64,000 nt of DNA from NCBI GenBank assembly GCA_920105625.2, contig OV050033.1, positions 55,262,780-55,326,779 of the forward strand. Reading direction: 5' to 3'. This document shows positions 10,280 through 22,610 of this stretch, in pieces; the first letter of the stretch is position 1; every line of letters begins with the position of its first letter. The DNA is from Clusia tigrina. Its lineage: Eukaryota > Arthropoda > Insecta > Diptera > Clusiidae. The notes under the pieces are model-generated. The model was not told the origin of the DNA and did not search any database. It worked only from the letters and a program-made list of their open reading frames with translations. The translations under genes were made by a program, and so were the position numbers.

Positions 10280-11320
10280 TTATCACTAATAAGTTATCAC
10301 TAATGACATTAGTGATGACATATCATTATGGCTTATTAATAATAAGTTATAACTAATGATTTAAACCTTATTATTTATCTCTAATGATTTATCACTAATT
10401 ATTCGTCATTAATGACTTATCAATAATGACCTTTCACTAACGTCTTATTAGTACTGACATATACTTTTAACTTATGACCTATCACTACTGAACTCGTTAC
10501 TACTGAACTATCACTAAAGACTTTCACTAATAAGTTATCAACTTATTACTACTGAACTTATTACTACTGAACTATCACTAATGATTTATCACTAATATGT
10601 TGTCACTAATAAGCTATCACTATTAAAGATTTCATACTATGGACTTATTACTAAAGACTTAACATTAATGTCTTTTCACGAATTACTTTCTATTAGTTAT
10701 TTATCACTAATAACTTATCATTAACTACTTATCACTAATAAAATATCACTAAACACATTCCATTAATGACTTATCCCTGACGAATTATCATTATGGACTT
10801 ATTACCAAGTACTTATTATTAATAAATATTGATTTATCTCTAATAAGCTATCACTAATGACTTATCACTAATAAGATATAACTAATGACAGTCTCAATTG
10901 TCTTATCACTTAAGACTTATCACTTCTGACATATTACTAATAACGTACAACTTATAATTTCGCACTAATGGCTTATCACTAACGAATTATCACTAAGGAC
11001 TTATCACTAGGAACTTATTATTAATGAGTTATTATTATTAATTTATCACTAATAAGTTATCACAAATGATTTATCACTAATCAGTTATCACTAATGACTT
11101 ATCACTAATCACTTATCAGACAATATTTTATACTAAGAACTTATTACTCCTAATGCGTCATCACTAATTACCTTCTATTAACTAGTTATCCCTAATGACT
11201 TATCATTAACTAGTTCTCCCTAACGAATTATCACTAATGTCTTTTCACTAATGATTTTTCACTAATGACTTTTCACTAATGACTTTTCACTAATTCCCTT
11301 CCATTACTTATTAGTAATGT
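10280..11320. repeat. 14-bp satellite (AATGACTTATCACT)n
   Basis: About 70 degenerate copies of a 14-mer with frequent ACTAATAAGTTATC variants. The reverse complement of the 14-mer at 39.5-41.6 kb (TATGACTTGTTGCT) matches this unit at 10 of 14 positions, so the two arrays may share an origin. Confidence 0.92.
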
Positions 11321-11650
11321 TTTATAGCATATTATCCTGTATTCATGTTTAGTCATAAAGATTGAAAGTACTGTTTCGGCGCACTATAAAATTTGATCCT
11401 TAGCATGTCCTGGCTTTATCATAATGATTCGTATGTGGTAACCACATCGGTAAGTTTTTATTTCAAAGCCACACTAAATTTCTATATGATAATCAATCAG
11501 GTTTTGGAGAAGATTACAATGTGCTCCTCATGAAGGATCTGGTCAAACTGAGCAATTTTCCACATATTTTGACAGAGACATATCATAATGGTTTAAATAG
11601 TTTGATTACAATTCTGATTAATTATTTTAAATAAAAATTGTTGTGTATAA
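11321..11650. other. Spacer between two satellites
   Basis: About 330 bp of non-repetitive AT-rich sequence with no gene. Confidence 0.6.
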
Positions 11651-11654
11651 ATGG

Positions 11655-13782
11655 ATCCTTTTCACTTCACTCTAGGCATCCCTTTCACTTTACTCTTATC
11701 ATCCCTTTCACTTCACTCTAGGCATCTTTTCACTTCACTCTAAGCATCCCTTTCACTTCATTCTAGGCATACTTTCCACTTCACTCTAGGCATCCCTTTC
11801 ACTTCATTCTAGGCACACTTTTCACTTCACTCTAGGCATCCCTTTCACTTCACTCTAGGCATACTTTTCACTTCACTCTAGGCATACTTTTCACTTCACT
11901 CTAGGCATACTTTTCACTTCACTCTAGGCATCCCTTTCACTTCACTCTAGGCATCCCTTTCACTTCACTCTAGGCATACTTTTCACTTCACTCTAGGCAT
12001 CCCTTTCACTTCACTGTAGGCATCCCTTTCACTTCACTCTAGGCATACTTTTCACTTCACTCTAGGCATCCCTTTCACTTCACTCTAGGCATACATTTCA
12101 CTTCACTCTAGGCATCCCTTTCACTTCATTCTAGGCATACTTTTCACTTCACTGTAGGCATCCCTTTCACTTCACTCTAGGCATACATTTCACTTCACTC
12201 TAGGCATCCCTTTCACTTCACTGTAGGCATTCCTTTCACTTCACTCTAAGTATACTTTTCACTTCACTCTAGGCATCCCTTTCACTTCATTCTAGGCATA
12301 CTTTTCACTTCACTCTAGGCATCCCTTTCACTTCACTCTAGGCATCCCTTTCACTTCACTCTAGGCATCCCTTTCACTTCACTCTAGGCATCCCTTTCAC
12401 TTCACTCTAGGCATCCCTTTCACTTCACTCTAGGCATCCCTTTCACTTCACTCTAGGCATCCCTTTCACTTCACTCTAGGCATCCCTTTCACTTCACTCT
12501 AGGCATACTTTCACTTCACTCTAGGCATACTTTCACTTCACTCTAGGCATACTTTTCACTTCACTCTAGGCATCCCTTTCACTTCACTCTAGGCATCCCT
12601 TTCACTTCACTCTAGGCATCCCTTTCACTTCACTCTAGGCATCCCTTTCACTTCACTCTAGGCATCCCTTTCACTTCACTCTAGGCATCCCTTTCACTTC
12701 ACTCTAGGCATACTTTTCACTTCACTCTAGGCATACTTTTCACTTCACTCTAGGCATCCCTTTCACTTCACTCTAGGCATACTTTTCACTTCACTCTAGG
12801 CATCACTTTCACTTCATTCTAGGCATACTTTTCACTTCACTCTATTCATCCCTTTCACTTCACTCTAGGCATCTTTTCACTTCACTCTAGGCATCTTTTC
12901 ACTTCACTCTAGGCATCCCTCTCACTTCACTCTAGGCATACTTTTCACTTGACTCTAGGCATCCCTTTCACTTCACTCTATTCATCCCTTTCACTTCACT
13001 CTAGGCATCTTTTCACTTCACTCTAGGCATCTTTTCACGTCACTCTAGGCATCCCTTTCACTTCACTCTAAGCATCCCTTTCACTTCATTCTAGGCATAC
13101 TTTCCACTTCACTCTAGGCATCCCTTTCACTTCATTCTAGGCACACTTTTCACTTCACTCTAGGCATCCCTTTCACTTCACTCTAGGCATCCCTTTCACT
13201 TCACTCTAGGCATACTTTCACTTCACTCTAGGCATACTTTTCACTTCACTCTAGGCATCCCTTTCACTTCACTCTAGGCATCCCTTTCACTTCACTCTAG
13301 GCATCCCTTTCACTTCACTCTAGGCATCCCTTTCACTTCACTCTAGGCATCCCTTTCACTTCACTCTAGGCATCCCTTTCACTTCACTCTAGGCATCCGT
13401 TTCTTTTCACTCTAGGCATCCTTTTCGCTTCATTCTAGGCATCCCTTTCACTTCACTCTAGGCATAGTTTTCACTTCACTCTAGGCATACTTTTCACTTC
13501 ACTCTATTCATCCCTTTCACTTCACTCTAGGCATACATTTCACTTCACTCTAGGCATCCCTTTCACTTCACTCTAGGCATCCCTTTCACTTCACTCTAGG
13601 CATCCCTTTCACTTCACTCTAGGCATCCCTCTCACTTCACTCTAGGCATACATTTCACTTCACTCTAGGCATCCCTTTCACTTCACTCTAGGCATCCCTT
13701 TCACTTCACTCTAGGCATCCCTTTCACTTCACTCTAAGTATACTTTTCACTTCACTCTAGGCATTCCTTTCACTTCACTGTT
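11655..13782. repeat. 23-bp tandem array (CACTCTAGGCATCCCTTTCACTT)
   Basis: Roughly 90 units of 23 bp. Two main variants differ after GGCAT (CCCTTTC or ACTTTTC), with shorter 20-22 bp units mixed in. A block with TAAGCATCCC, TTTCCACTT and GGCACACTTTT appears at 11,741 and again at 13,069 (offset 1,328), and a CTATTCATCCC block at 12,842 and 12,979. This points to block-wise duplication within the array. Confidence 0.97.
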
Positions 13783-14725
13783 GTCGCCGAATTTGTTGTC
13801 CTGGAAAATGTTCGCTAAGTGGTTAATTGCGATTTATACTATAATAATTAAACACAATCAAATTGAATCACTTCATTAATACCAATTATCCGCTATTTAG
13901 ATATAATATTTAACTGTTGCAAACAGCAAAAATAAACGAAAAAAAGAAAATAAATTAAATAAATAATACGAGAAACCCATTTAATGACCTTAAACAAAAA
14001 AGCGAAATAGAAATCTGATTCCATTGAATTGCCCAATCGAATCCGCAGAATCCGCATAATCAGTGAAATCGCTGCTGAAGTTCGAAATATTATGCTTAAT
14101 TAATTTGCGTTTGTAAATATATTCCAAATGTTTATAAAATTGTGAATAGCGTACAATCACACACACACACATACACCACATATAAAACACACTCACACAT
14201 ACACCAACAAACACACACGCGCGCCCACACACGTTCATGCAGTTGTATTTACCGGGCCCCACCGCTGCTCAAACGAGTGCGTCCATGTGTGACCGGGACC
14301 GTTCAACCGCAAAGTGGTCGGTTTTTTATGTGGCCACGCGATTTGAGTTTTATTTTCAGTTTGCACAATTTTATTGAAATGAACATGATTATAATTTTAA
14401 GCTGCAAAGGTGGCGGCCGTTTGGTGCGGTTTCAGCCATTTAACAATAAAGCGCTGGAAATTACGATTTTTAGAAATTTTCACTCACATTTCCATAAAAT
14501 TAAATTTCGTTTACTTTTCAATCAAGCGCAGTTCCGGTGGCCAGAATATTGGCTGTTAATTTTTTTGTGTTCAGTAAAAAAGGAGTAAAAAAGGGTAGAG
14601 GAAGCCAACCCCGTCAATCCTAGTAGAGAGTGGCAATTTCCAAAGGGAATCAGTATAAATATTGGCCAAATGGCGAACTGTGGAACAGGGACTTGACTAG
14701 AGTTCCATTACCTTCAATATTCCTT
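13783..14725. other. Non-coding stretch with CA repeat
   Basis: A (CA)n-rich run lies at 14,157-14,230. The 148-codon plus-strand frame 14142-14588 starts in this run and shows no domain. No gene supported. Confidence 0.5.
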
Positions 14726-14763
14726 ACTAAGCCATCATTCCGTCAAGGAAATGATGGCTTAGT
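14726..14763. repeat. Perfect 14-bp inverted repeat (hairpin)
   Basis: ACTAAGCCATCATT at 14726-14739 is followed by a 10-base loop and its exact complement at 14750-14763. It lies 8 bases before a CCCTAAAAGTAGGC element end. It could form a cruciform or RNA hairpin. Function unknown. Confidence 0.9.
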
Positions 14764-14771
14764 CTACGACA

Positions 14772-14862
14772 CCCTAAAAGTAGGCAATAAATTTGAGCAT
14801 TGCGGTGACTTTTTACTGAATTAAAAATAGACATTTCATTTAAAATAAGTCTACTTTTAGGG
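14772..14862. mobile_element. Short CCCTAAAAGTAGGC inverted element, copy 1
   Basis: CCCTAAAAGTAGGC at 14772-14785 faces GTCTACTTTTAGGG at 14849-14862 (13 of 14 paired), 91 bp end to end with an AT-rich middle and no coding capacity. Three more elements of similar size and polarity lie at 29,788, 34,001 and 55,515. The layout suits a very short MITE-like element. No clear target duplication is seen. Confidence 0.6.
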
Positions 14863-15004
14863 ATGCACCATAATTAGACCAATATAACTTTTCTGTTAGC
14901 TTTTGTGGCTTAAATACGAGAAAGGCTGATATGCGGATTATATAATCGTATTCATAGGAAAATTATTATTTGTCTAAAAATATCTTGTCAATTCTTAACC
15001 AGTT

Positions 15005-15135
15005 ATCGAGGAAACTGGACTCAGAGAAATACTCCGAATCCATGAGGGGGATCTAATAGATCAATTAGAGATGTATCTAATAGATCAATTAGAGATATAT
15101 CGAGTTGTAAGGGGCCTATTGCGCCACTTAATAAT
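15005..15135 (+). mobile_element. LINE 3' end remnant B
   Basis: Matches remnant A at 8,045: GAGAAATACTC, a GTCC/ATCC ATGAGGGGG-like block, ATAGATC and an AATAATAATA tail. A 27-bp internal piece with GATCAATTAGAGAT is duplicated here. No open frame. Confidence 0.6.
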
Positions 15136-15505
15136 AATAGTTCTCAACCAAAGTGGATAAGGAATTATTGTGGCTCAAGCCAAAAGATTTACCCACAAAT
15201 TGTTTCCTCATTGAGTTGTTGCTCTGTATGAATACATCAAAAAAGACTATAGTGTATTTGCATAGTAACATGGACCTTAGTTTTGAACCTCTCCAGGATC
15301 GTAAACTATGTATCAAACATCACTCTTTCACTTCTATCATATATTCATTCATCACAAACTCCTTTATCCTAAAATTTATCGATGGCGAACTCCTCCGATC
15401 CCAAACGACATATTAAATATTAACTTTTCATATGAAATCTTCCTCCATTATCTTATTTATATCTCAACTAGTCTTTTCATAATAAATGTCATTAAACTTT
15501 GAAGC
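15136..15505. other. Non-coding stretch
   Basis: Short frames on both strands (15128-15502) without recognisable features. Confidence 0.5.
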
Positions 15506-15508
15506 CAT

Positions 15509-15575
15509 TGTTTCTCTGTGAGTCGAAGTCTATAGTCCCCATTCCTACACCCCTTGTAGACATTCTAAAATATGG
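15509..15575 (+). mobile_element. SINE copy 3, 3' half only
   Basis: GTTTCTCTGTGAGTCGAAGT, a short gap, then CACCCCTTGTAGACAT follows the order of the 3' half of the copy at 34,500-34,575. The tRNA-like 5' part is absent, as in a truncated or decayed copy. Confidence 0.5.
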
Positions 15576-17244
15576 AGCAAGGTATTATAATAATATTCAT
15601 GCAAACGATCAGCAGAGAACTTCACCACCTTTTCGATAGATCACCGCAGATTGTCAACATTTTGAAATTCACCACATTCACCACCATCAGTTTGAAATTT
15701 TACCTCGTTCTTCAATTCACTTAAATTCCTTTCTTTCTTCTTCCAAAAATTGCTTCTTCTAATAAATATTAAAGCAAAATCACCTCGAATACCACTGGAA
15801 GACTCAATTGCTTAATCTACCACGCTTCTTGTTTATTTCTACCTCTATCTACCACTGTGTTGTTCCACCACAGTTTCCAAATTGTAGGTGACAACACTGT
15901 AACTGCGTAAAAATGTGTTGAAAGCAAAAGAAGAACTATAAACACAGCCTCCTCACAGGCTTTGAAGACCGCCCCAGCAGACCACAGAGATTTCGTTCGT
16001 TCCTTTTCGATGCGTGAGTTTGGTGTTGTTGACGCAGTTCTTGGTGCTGATGTGGCTGCTGCTGTTGTTGTTGTTGTTGCCATGTTTTCGCCATTGTTGT
16101 TTTTGCTGTATTTTGTTTTTGTGCTCGCATTGGACGTTGAATGGCATGATTCCGGAATGTGTTGTTTTCTTATTACAGCCGAGGCACAAATATTTCGCGC
16201 CACAATTGCAAATGAATGTGAGATATTCATGGGGTTGGTGGGTGTAGTAACACTCAGCAGCAGCAGCAGCAGCCGAAACAACGGTGGATTGATTCTTGAA
16301 AGGACAAGCGGCAATAAACGATTGTGCGAGCAACATCTTTCGTTTATATTTTTTGGTAATTTGCAATCTAATGGTGTTGAAAGTATGTAAGGATGTATGT
16401 CTGAATATATGGTGTTGTGTGTGGCAGAGAACGCCTCCTTTGGCACTTATATATAAGCTGGACTATTAGTATGGACTACTGTGTGCTTCTTTTTTTGGTA
16501 TATATTGCAAGGATGCACAGTGGGCATATTGGAATTATGTGTTGATCAAATTTATATGAAATATTTACGGAACTCTGGAGTAGAATTCTCAACTGCTTAG
16601 TCATGTTTAGTTAGGAGTATTACGAAGACTTCTCTATCACATTATATAAACTGAAGAGGTCTTGTTGGATTCTACGATGGCTCCTGAGACTCAAACAAGA
16701 AGGGAAAATTGTGTAAAACAAATCCCGTTGCTTTTCTTTTAATAAAGGATTGTTTGAGGGGAAACTGGTGAATTTGTGGAGAAGTTGTGGGTATGCTAAA
16801 TATGACACTTAATGAGAGTGGGCCAAAACTAACAAGAAAAATTTGTAAAAAGCGCTCTGCACTCTCTTCATAGTATGTACTCTTCATACACACCTATGTT
16901 GTTGTTGTGGTTGGGGTTGTGTCTCAACTAAAATTACCATTAGCCGAGACAAACTCCTTTTCAAACTAAACAATATAAACTGAGAATATGCAAACTCTAA
17001 GAAAGGTGACTCTTAGAGTATAGATAAAAGCAGTGATAACCCAACTCATGGAAAGGTTTGAGAAACCGGGAGTAATATTAATAGGTTCAGAGTTTCTGTA
17101 GCTAAGAATATTAATGGACTTAGTCGTAGTTGTTGTTCAGCATCAGCTCTTTTCACAAAGTTGACAGAGTTCATCATCTCAATTTCGGTCGATGGTCTTG
17201 ATGGACACTCGAATGATTTGGGGCAAATTTTTCATACCTGATTA
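15576..17244. other. Non-coding stretch with triplet repeats
   Basis: The longest frame in the window (15817-16446, minus, 209 codons) lies here. It opens on GTG and is rich in His, Thr and Ser from CAA/CAG triplets. Several other frames overlap it on both strands, so composition explains it. A (CAG)n run lies at 16,256-16,272 and a TATATATAAG-type box at 16,448-16,457. No gene can be supported. Confidence 0.5.
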
Positions 17245-17668
17245 AAGGTGGGGTGTTGTTCATGTAAATTATATCCGCTGTGAATTTGATCCTTATCTTA
17301 AATGAAAGATCCCTAATCTCAGAGTGTTATTCAAATAAATTATATCCGCTGTGAATTTGATCCTTATCTTAAATGAAAGATCCCTAATCTCAGAGTGTTA
17401 TTCAAATAAATTATATCCGCTGTGAATTTGATCCTTATCTTAAATGAAAGATCCCTAAATTCAGAGTGTTGTTCACATAAATTATATCTACGGTGAATTT
17501 GATCCTTATCTTAAATGAAAGATCCCTAAACTCAGAGTGTTGCTCACATAATTTATATTCACTGTGAATTTGATCCCTATCTTCATTGGATGGTCCCTAA
17601 ACTCAGAGTGTTGTTCGCATAAATTATATTCGCTGTGAATTTGATCCCTATCTTCATTGGAAGACCCC
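17245..17668. repeat. 71-bp tandem array, six copies
   Basis: The unit contains TAAATTATATCCGCTGTGAA, TTGATCCTTATC and AAAGATCCCTAA. GAATTTGAT recurs at 17282, 17353, 17424, 17495, 17566 and 17637, exactly 71 bp apart. The left copies are nearly identical and the right ones diverge. Confidence 0.95.
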
Positions 17669-19895
17669 TGTGAGAACATATCGCAACTGGCAAGAGTATC
17701 ACTGCTTCTTTTTGTGGTCTTCTAAAAAGGATCTATGAATAATTATATGATTATTATACGATTATTTTCCATTTAACAAAGAAATAAATAAACAACTTGT
17801 TCACTTTCCATTGAGTCATTTTCATTGCTTCGCATAAAGTTGTGTTTGTAATTTTTTTAGATAATTTTTGTCCAGTGAAGAGTGTAATTTGCTCCACGGT
17901 GCTAATTGCGTCACATTGATATATGTTACTTACGGAATTTCTTGCGAAAACACCAACTGTCGCCAATTTTGTACAACAACAACGGCGACAAGAACAACAC
18001 AGCAACTGAAATCGAGCAAGCATCCAACAAATATGCCACAACGTCCTTCGCAATGCCATACCGCAACACACAAACGCACAGCAGTACGAGGACCTTTCTC
18101 CTCTTACAGCCGGAGCGTTTCGGTCTCTACACAAACCAATGCAAAACTGAAATTGAACAAATTCCTGACAAATTGGAATTTGGTATAGTTTTTTGTTCTA
18201 TTTTTTCTCTGCCACATTCACTACGCAAAATTGAAAAATGGAACTTTACAACAACTGCAATTTGTTTTGGTCGCTCCTCTGGATGCTTAAGGATACTACG
18301 TACACATGCGAGTGAGTGTGTTTGAAGCGTTGGCGGTGGCCTGTGTGTGTGTTTCAGCGTGGTCCTGGAACTTGTTCACAAGCTGTTGTTGCTGTTGCTG
18401 TTGTTGTAATAGAGGGTGTAGTAGGTAAGTGTGCGGCTGCACAGGGTGTGATAATGTAACTGTAAATCGTGGATGGGTGTAGCATGATAAGGAGCGATGG
18501 GGCGTGTTAATGTGTGGGCGTTTGCAGAATTGTCAGCAGCATTTTTTTTATATGAACCACCACAAAATCGCAAAGAATAGCACAGCACACGGAAAAAGGG
18601 CGCGAGGAAGCGAGCATAGGAGGGGATTTTTGAAAATGACCTTGAATGACATACAATGAGGACGCATTTAAGTAAAATTGTAGGTGGGCCAGCAGAGCAC
18701 AGTCAAAGTTAATGAAGAGATGCGTAGAGTAAATGACGAATGCTGCGGCAGGACCACAACCACAGCAGCGTTGTGGGTGATATGCACCACTCACTCACTG
18801 CGCTTTGGTAGTGTGATTGCTCCTATTTACTATTATTAATTTCTCGCTTAAAGTAATTTCAAACTGTTGACGTTTTGGTTTTGTAACCACGGCACGTGAG
18901 CATATGCAAGCTCGGCCATTAGAACGTCGTCTGGAGCCTGGTCACTGACAATTTCAGTAGTCCCGCAAAAAAGGGGCTATAAATAAAAACCATTAGCGGC
19001 AAAAAATACATGAGTGCGCAGCAGCTGCTGCAAATTACCAAGCCCGTACACACATACTCCGGCACACATATGCATATATTCTTACACATAAACTGTCAAA
19101 GTGGGCAACGACGATCGACAGCGCTACGCTCTAAAGGCTTAAAAATAGACCTACCCCAAGGCTACCTATAAAAACTGAGCAAACCAATGCAACGACACAG
19201 CACATTCACACATACATGCTCATGCACAGGGGGGGAAAAAAGGAAAGACACACGGCAGCCAACTGCACACATACTTACATACATGTGTCATTTTTATGTC
19301 ATAAACGTCGTGCTAAGCACAAAAAATGGCGCATCGCCTAATGACATTTGTTGCCGCTGTCTGCATTGGCACCGACACTTATTGCACTTTGGCAAAATTG
19401 TAGCCAGAGTTGCCAGATTCTTCGGTTTGTTAGCTAGCTGCCTGCCTGCGTCCGTCCTCATCGTCGTCGTTGTTGTTGCAGCGAGTGCCACTTTTGGCCA
19501 TAAACGCCATTCGTAGTCCGTAGTCTCACTCGCAGTTTGCCACGAGCGGCTCACGTCATAAAACGTTTTACAAAGTGTTTCATGTCTCTGTACACACTCT
19601 GCGGCATAGACACACTCAGTGGGGCATGTTCGCAGCCTGCCTGCCTGGTTGTTCGTAGTTGTTGTTCTTGTTGTTGCTGTTATTGCGGTATACGGCATTT
19701 AACAAAGGTTTTATTCGACATATTTACAACTCTTCAGTTGGCTGTGATATGTTTTCGCCTGCTCTCAACATTTTTTATTATAATTTAGTTAAGTGAATTT
19801 GATAATTTGTCATTTTTTGAGTCCAAATATCTGCAAATGGAAATTTATGAAAATAAAATTTATTCGTTCCGCAGTGATATATTAAAAATAATTAG
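17669..19895. other. Non-coding stretch with scattered simple repeats
   Basis: Frames at 17754-18794 and 19187-19788 overlap one another on both strands and are rich in Thr, Asn or Val from CAA/GTT repeats. GTT/GCT runs lie at 18,379-18,408 and 19,460-19,480. TATA-like GGCTATAAATAAAA occurs at 18,975 without a following gene. Confidence 0.5.
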
Positions 19896-19903
19896 AGAAT
19901 ACT

Positions 19904-19972
19904 TTTAGGCGCTGGGAATAAATTGCTTGAAAATCTAAATACTTAAAATTTATAGCACACTTTTAGGCATGC
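19904..19972. repeat. Two lone ACTTTTAGG motif copies
   Basis: AATACTTTTAGGCGC near 19,904 and GCACACTTTTAGGC near 19,955 are single copies of the motif amplified from 21.8 kb onward, in the same orientation. Confidence 0.6.
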
Positions 19973-20059
19973 CAAAAAAGTTGCATATTCTAATGTTTTA
20001 GCCATCATTCTGTGATCTTGGTTTACAAAATCATGACATTTATTCAATAAATGCACACG

Positions 20060-20560
20060 GGTCCATTCAGTAATTTACAGCTGGGATTCCTTGAGAGTCC
20101 TGGATCCTGTCACAACAAATAGTTTTAGCGTTGTACTGTTAAATATGGTTTCTTCATTTGGACAACTGGTGATAAGGCAGGGCTTCAAGAGGTTAATGTC
20201 ACCCGAGTCTATTCAGTTATTTGTAGCTGGGGATTTCATAAGTGTCCAGGATCCTGTTACAGCAATTAGTTTTAGTATGGCTTTTGAATCATTTGCTTAT
20301 CTATCAAAACATCTCCAAAACATTCTACACTCAGTGAGTACTGGGGGACCTTCTCTCCAGGATTGTGGGACTGATTATCCTCAGATATCTCAAAATTGTG
20401 TTTATAGTCTCAAATGTGTGTCTCAGTGGCCTTTGGTGGAGTTATTTCCGGGATTCTGGCTGTGACTCAGTTGTCTTCTGAGATTGTTAACTCTTTCTTA
20501 GAAAATGAAATTCTATTCTCAGTGAGTTCTGGTGATTCCGTGATTCCGTAGATAACTCTT
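20060..20560. repeat. ~147-bp degenerate direct repeat
   Basis: Two good copies share CCATTCAGTAATTTACAGCTG or a close variant, GGATCCTGT (20,102 and 20,249) and AATAGTTTTAG. Weaker fragments of CAGTGAGT(A/T)CTGG type follow at about 20,330 and 20,520. The 124-codon frame 20091-20465 spans the repeat and is probably not a gene. Confidence 0.7.
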
Positions 20561-21759
20561 TCCAGATGTCTAAAATTCGTATCTAAATCTCTTCTTTCTT
20601 CCTTAACCACTCCTTTAGTTCTAATCACACAGCATCTGACATGGCTTCCTTCGCAATTTCCCTACTTAAACAAGCTTTGTAGATTTCATTTCAAATAAAA
20701 GGATTTTTAATAAAGAGTTAACTTTCGCAGCCACTGCTGAAAGCGTATGTGACCAGTGGAAACTTACCAATTGTCCTTACTAGGAGAAAAATCTGCTTAT
20801 AATCATTGTATAAGCTTTTAGATTATGAAATTTAATTGTTTTCTGTGACCTGCCCAAATAGACTCCTATCAAAGGCATACGGAGGCAGCAGAATAGCTGG
20901 GACTGTTCATAGGGAATTATAATATTAAATCTATATAAGCTCAAAGGGACTGCTATCGCTGGGCACACAGAAAAAGCAACTACGTATCCTGGTGACTACG
21001 GCAGCAATTTCAGAAATGTAAACATGTCGGCTGTCGATTAAATGTGCCCCTCCTCCCTACCCAACTATTGTGCTCCACTACTACCGCTGGCCACCTAAGA
21101 ACGTATACAATCGTCCTTGTCTTCCTTGTCGCTTACCCGTCAGCAGCCGGTTACCCAAACGGTACCCTTTTCAAATGTGTTTGTACTTCATTTAAAATGG
21201 AAAATGCAACTAATTCGTTGGGATTATTATGTTTCTGAGACATTTAATATTGTAAGGATTAACCTTCGATGGTAGAGATTTGGTGCTTGCTTCATGTTGT
21301 TTGTGTTGAAAAGGTACTCACGGGCAGGTTTAGCATTTTCAAGTGGTGTACACGACAACACTTGTTTTTAGCTAAATCCTTTACTCGTACTGTTTTCATT
21401 TGTGTGGTCTTGCCAGTTGGGCTTTAGGGTTGCTGTGGGTGGGGGATCTTAGCGGGTTGACATAGAAAGGTGTGCTTGTTGCTTGGATTGGAGATTTAAG
21501 TAAATGCTTTTTTAAGACTTGAATGTTTTGTGCGAAAAGTTAAGGACTGCGGCTAAAGTTCGAGATGAAAACTTAAGAGTCAAAAGTAAGCCAAAAGACT
21601 TTAAAGGATATTATTCATACCTGCAACGGTTTAATGAAAAGATCAGCATATGCTGTTTAGAATACTCGTATATTTGATACTGAATAATGGTATGATTCTA
21701 TAATAAGACACATATATAGAAAGTCTAACATACCATCAAATAATGACCAGAAAATGGTT
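20561..21759. other. Non-coding stretch
   Basis: No gene, RNA or clear repeat recognised. Confidence 0.5.
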
Positions 21760-22610
21760 CTCACAAAATTAAGAAGCTCACATCAAAATCGTATAGCATA
21801 CTTTTAGGGTTCAACAGTATTCTGTTCTAGAGGATGAAATTTTTATAGAGAATTTGTTCATGAAAGTGGAAGAAGTTATGAAGTAATAACTTGGTTAAGA
21901 AACTCACCTCAAAAAATAATTGCCTACTTTTAGGGTTCAACATTATTCTGTATTGGATCATGCATATTTTACAGAGAAAATTCATTAATTTGTTCATGGA
22001 AGGGAGAAGAATCTATGAGGAAACTCACTTCACAAAATTATAGCATACTTTTAGGATTGTTCATTATTCTGTGTTAGAGGTTGCAAATTTTGTAGAAAGA
22101 ATGAAAATGGAATGAATTTATGAAGTAATAACTAAGTCAAGAAACTCTTCTCAAAATATTATTGCATACTTTTAGGTTTCAACATCATTCTGTGTTAGAG
22201 AATGGAATTTTTATAGAGAGAATTCACTAATTTGTTCATGAAATTGGAATGAATTTATGAAATAATAACCAAGTTAGGAAACTCACCTCAAAAATGATTG
22301 CCTACTTTTAGGGTTCAACATTATTTTGAGTTAGATAGAGGATGTAAATTTTGTAGAAAGAATGAAAATGGGATGACTTTCTAAAGTAATAACTAAGTCA
22401 AGAAACTCTCCTCGAAATATTATTGCATACTTTTAGGGTTCACCAGTATTCTGTTCTAGAGGATGAAATTTTTATAGAGAAAATTCACTAATTTGTTCAT
22501 GCAATTGGAATGAATTTATGAAATAATAACCAAGTTAAGAAACTCACCTCAAAAATGATTGCCTACTTTTAGGGTTCACCATTATTCTTTATTAGATGAT
22601 GGAAACTTTC
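21760..22610. repeat. Array A: seven ~120-133 bp units with GCATACTTTTAGGG
   Basis: Each unit carries G(C)ATACTTTTAGGG or GCCTACTTTTAGGG followed by TTCAACATTATTCTG, then a body with AATTTTTATAGAGA, TTCACTAATTTGTTCATG and AAGTTAAGAAACTCACCTC. Motif positions are about 21,798, 21,923, 22,044, 22,166, 22,298, 22,428 and 22,561. All seven share one orientation, opposite to array B. The block TTTTAGGGTTCAACATTATT is the same as the right end of the short inverted elements. Confidence 0.9.

Noticed and set aside
15817..16446. 209-codon minus-strand frame, the longest in the window
   Set aside because: It opens on GTG and is dominated by triplet-repeat residues. Comparable frames overlap on both strands, and no domain or splice structure is seen.
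16448..16457. TATATATAAG as a promoter TATA box
   Set aside because: No gene with supporting features lies downstream on either strand, and AT-rich DNA produces such boxes often. The same applies to 18,975 and 43,010.
17245..17668. CRISPR-like direct repeats
   Set aside because: Whole units repeat without unique spacers, and the DNA is eukaryotic; this is an ordinary tandem array.
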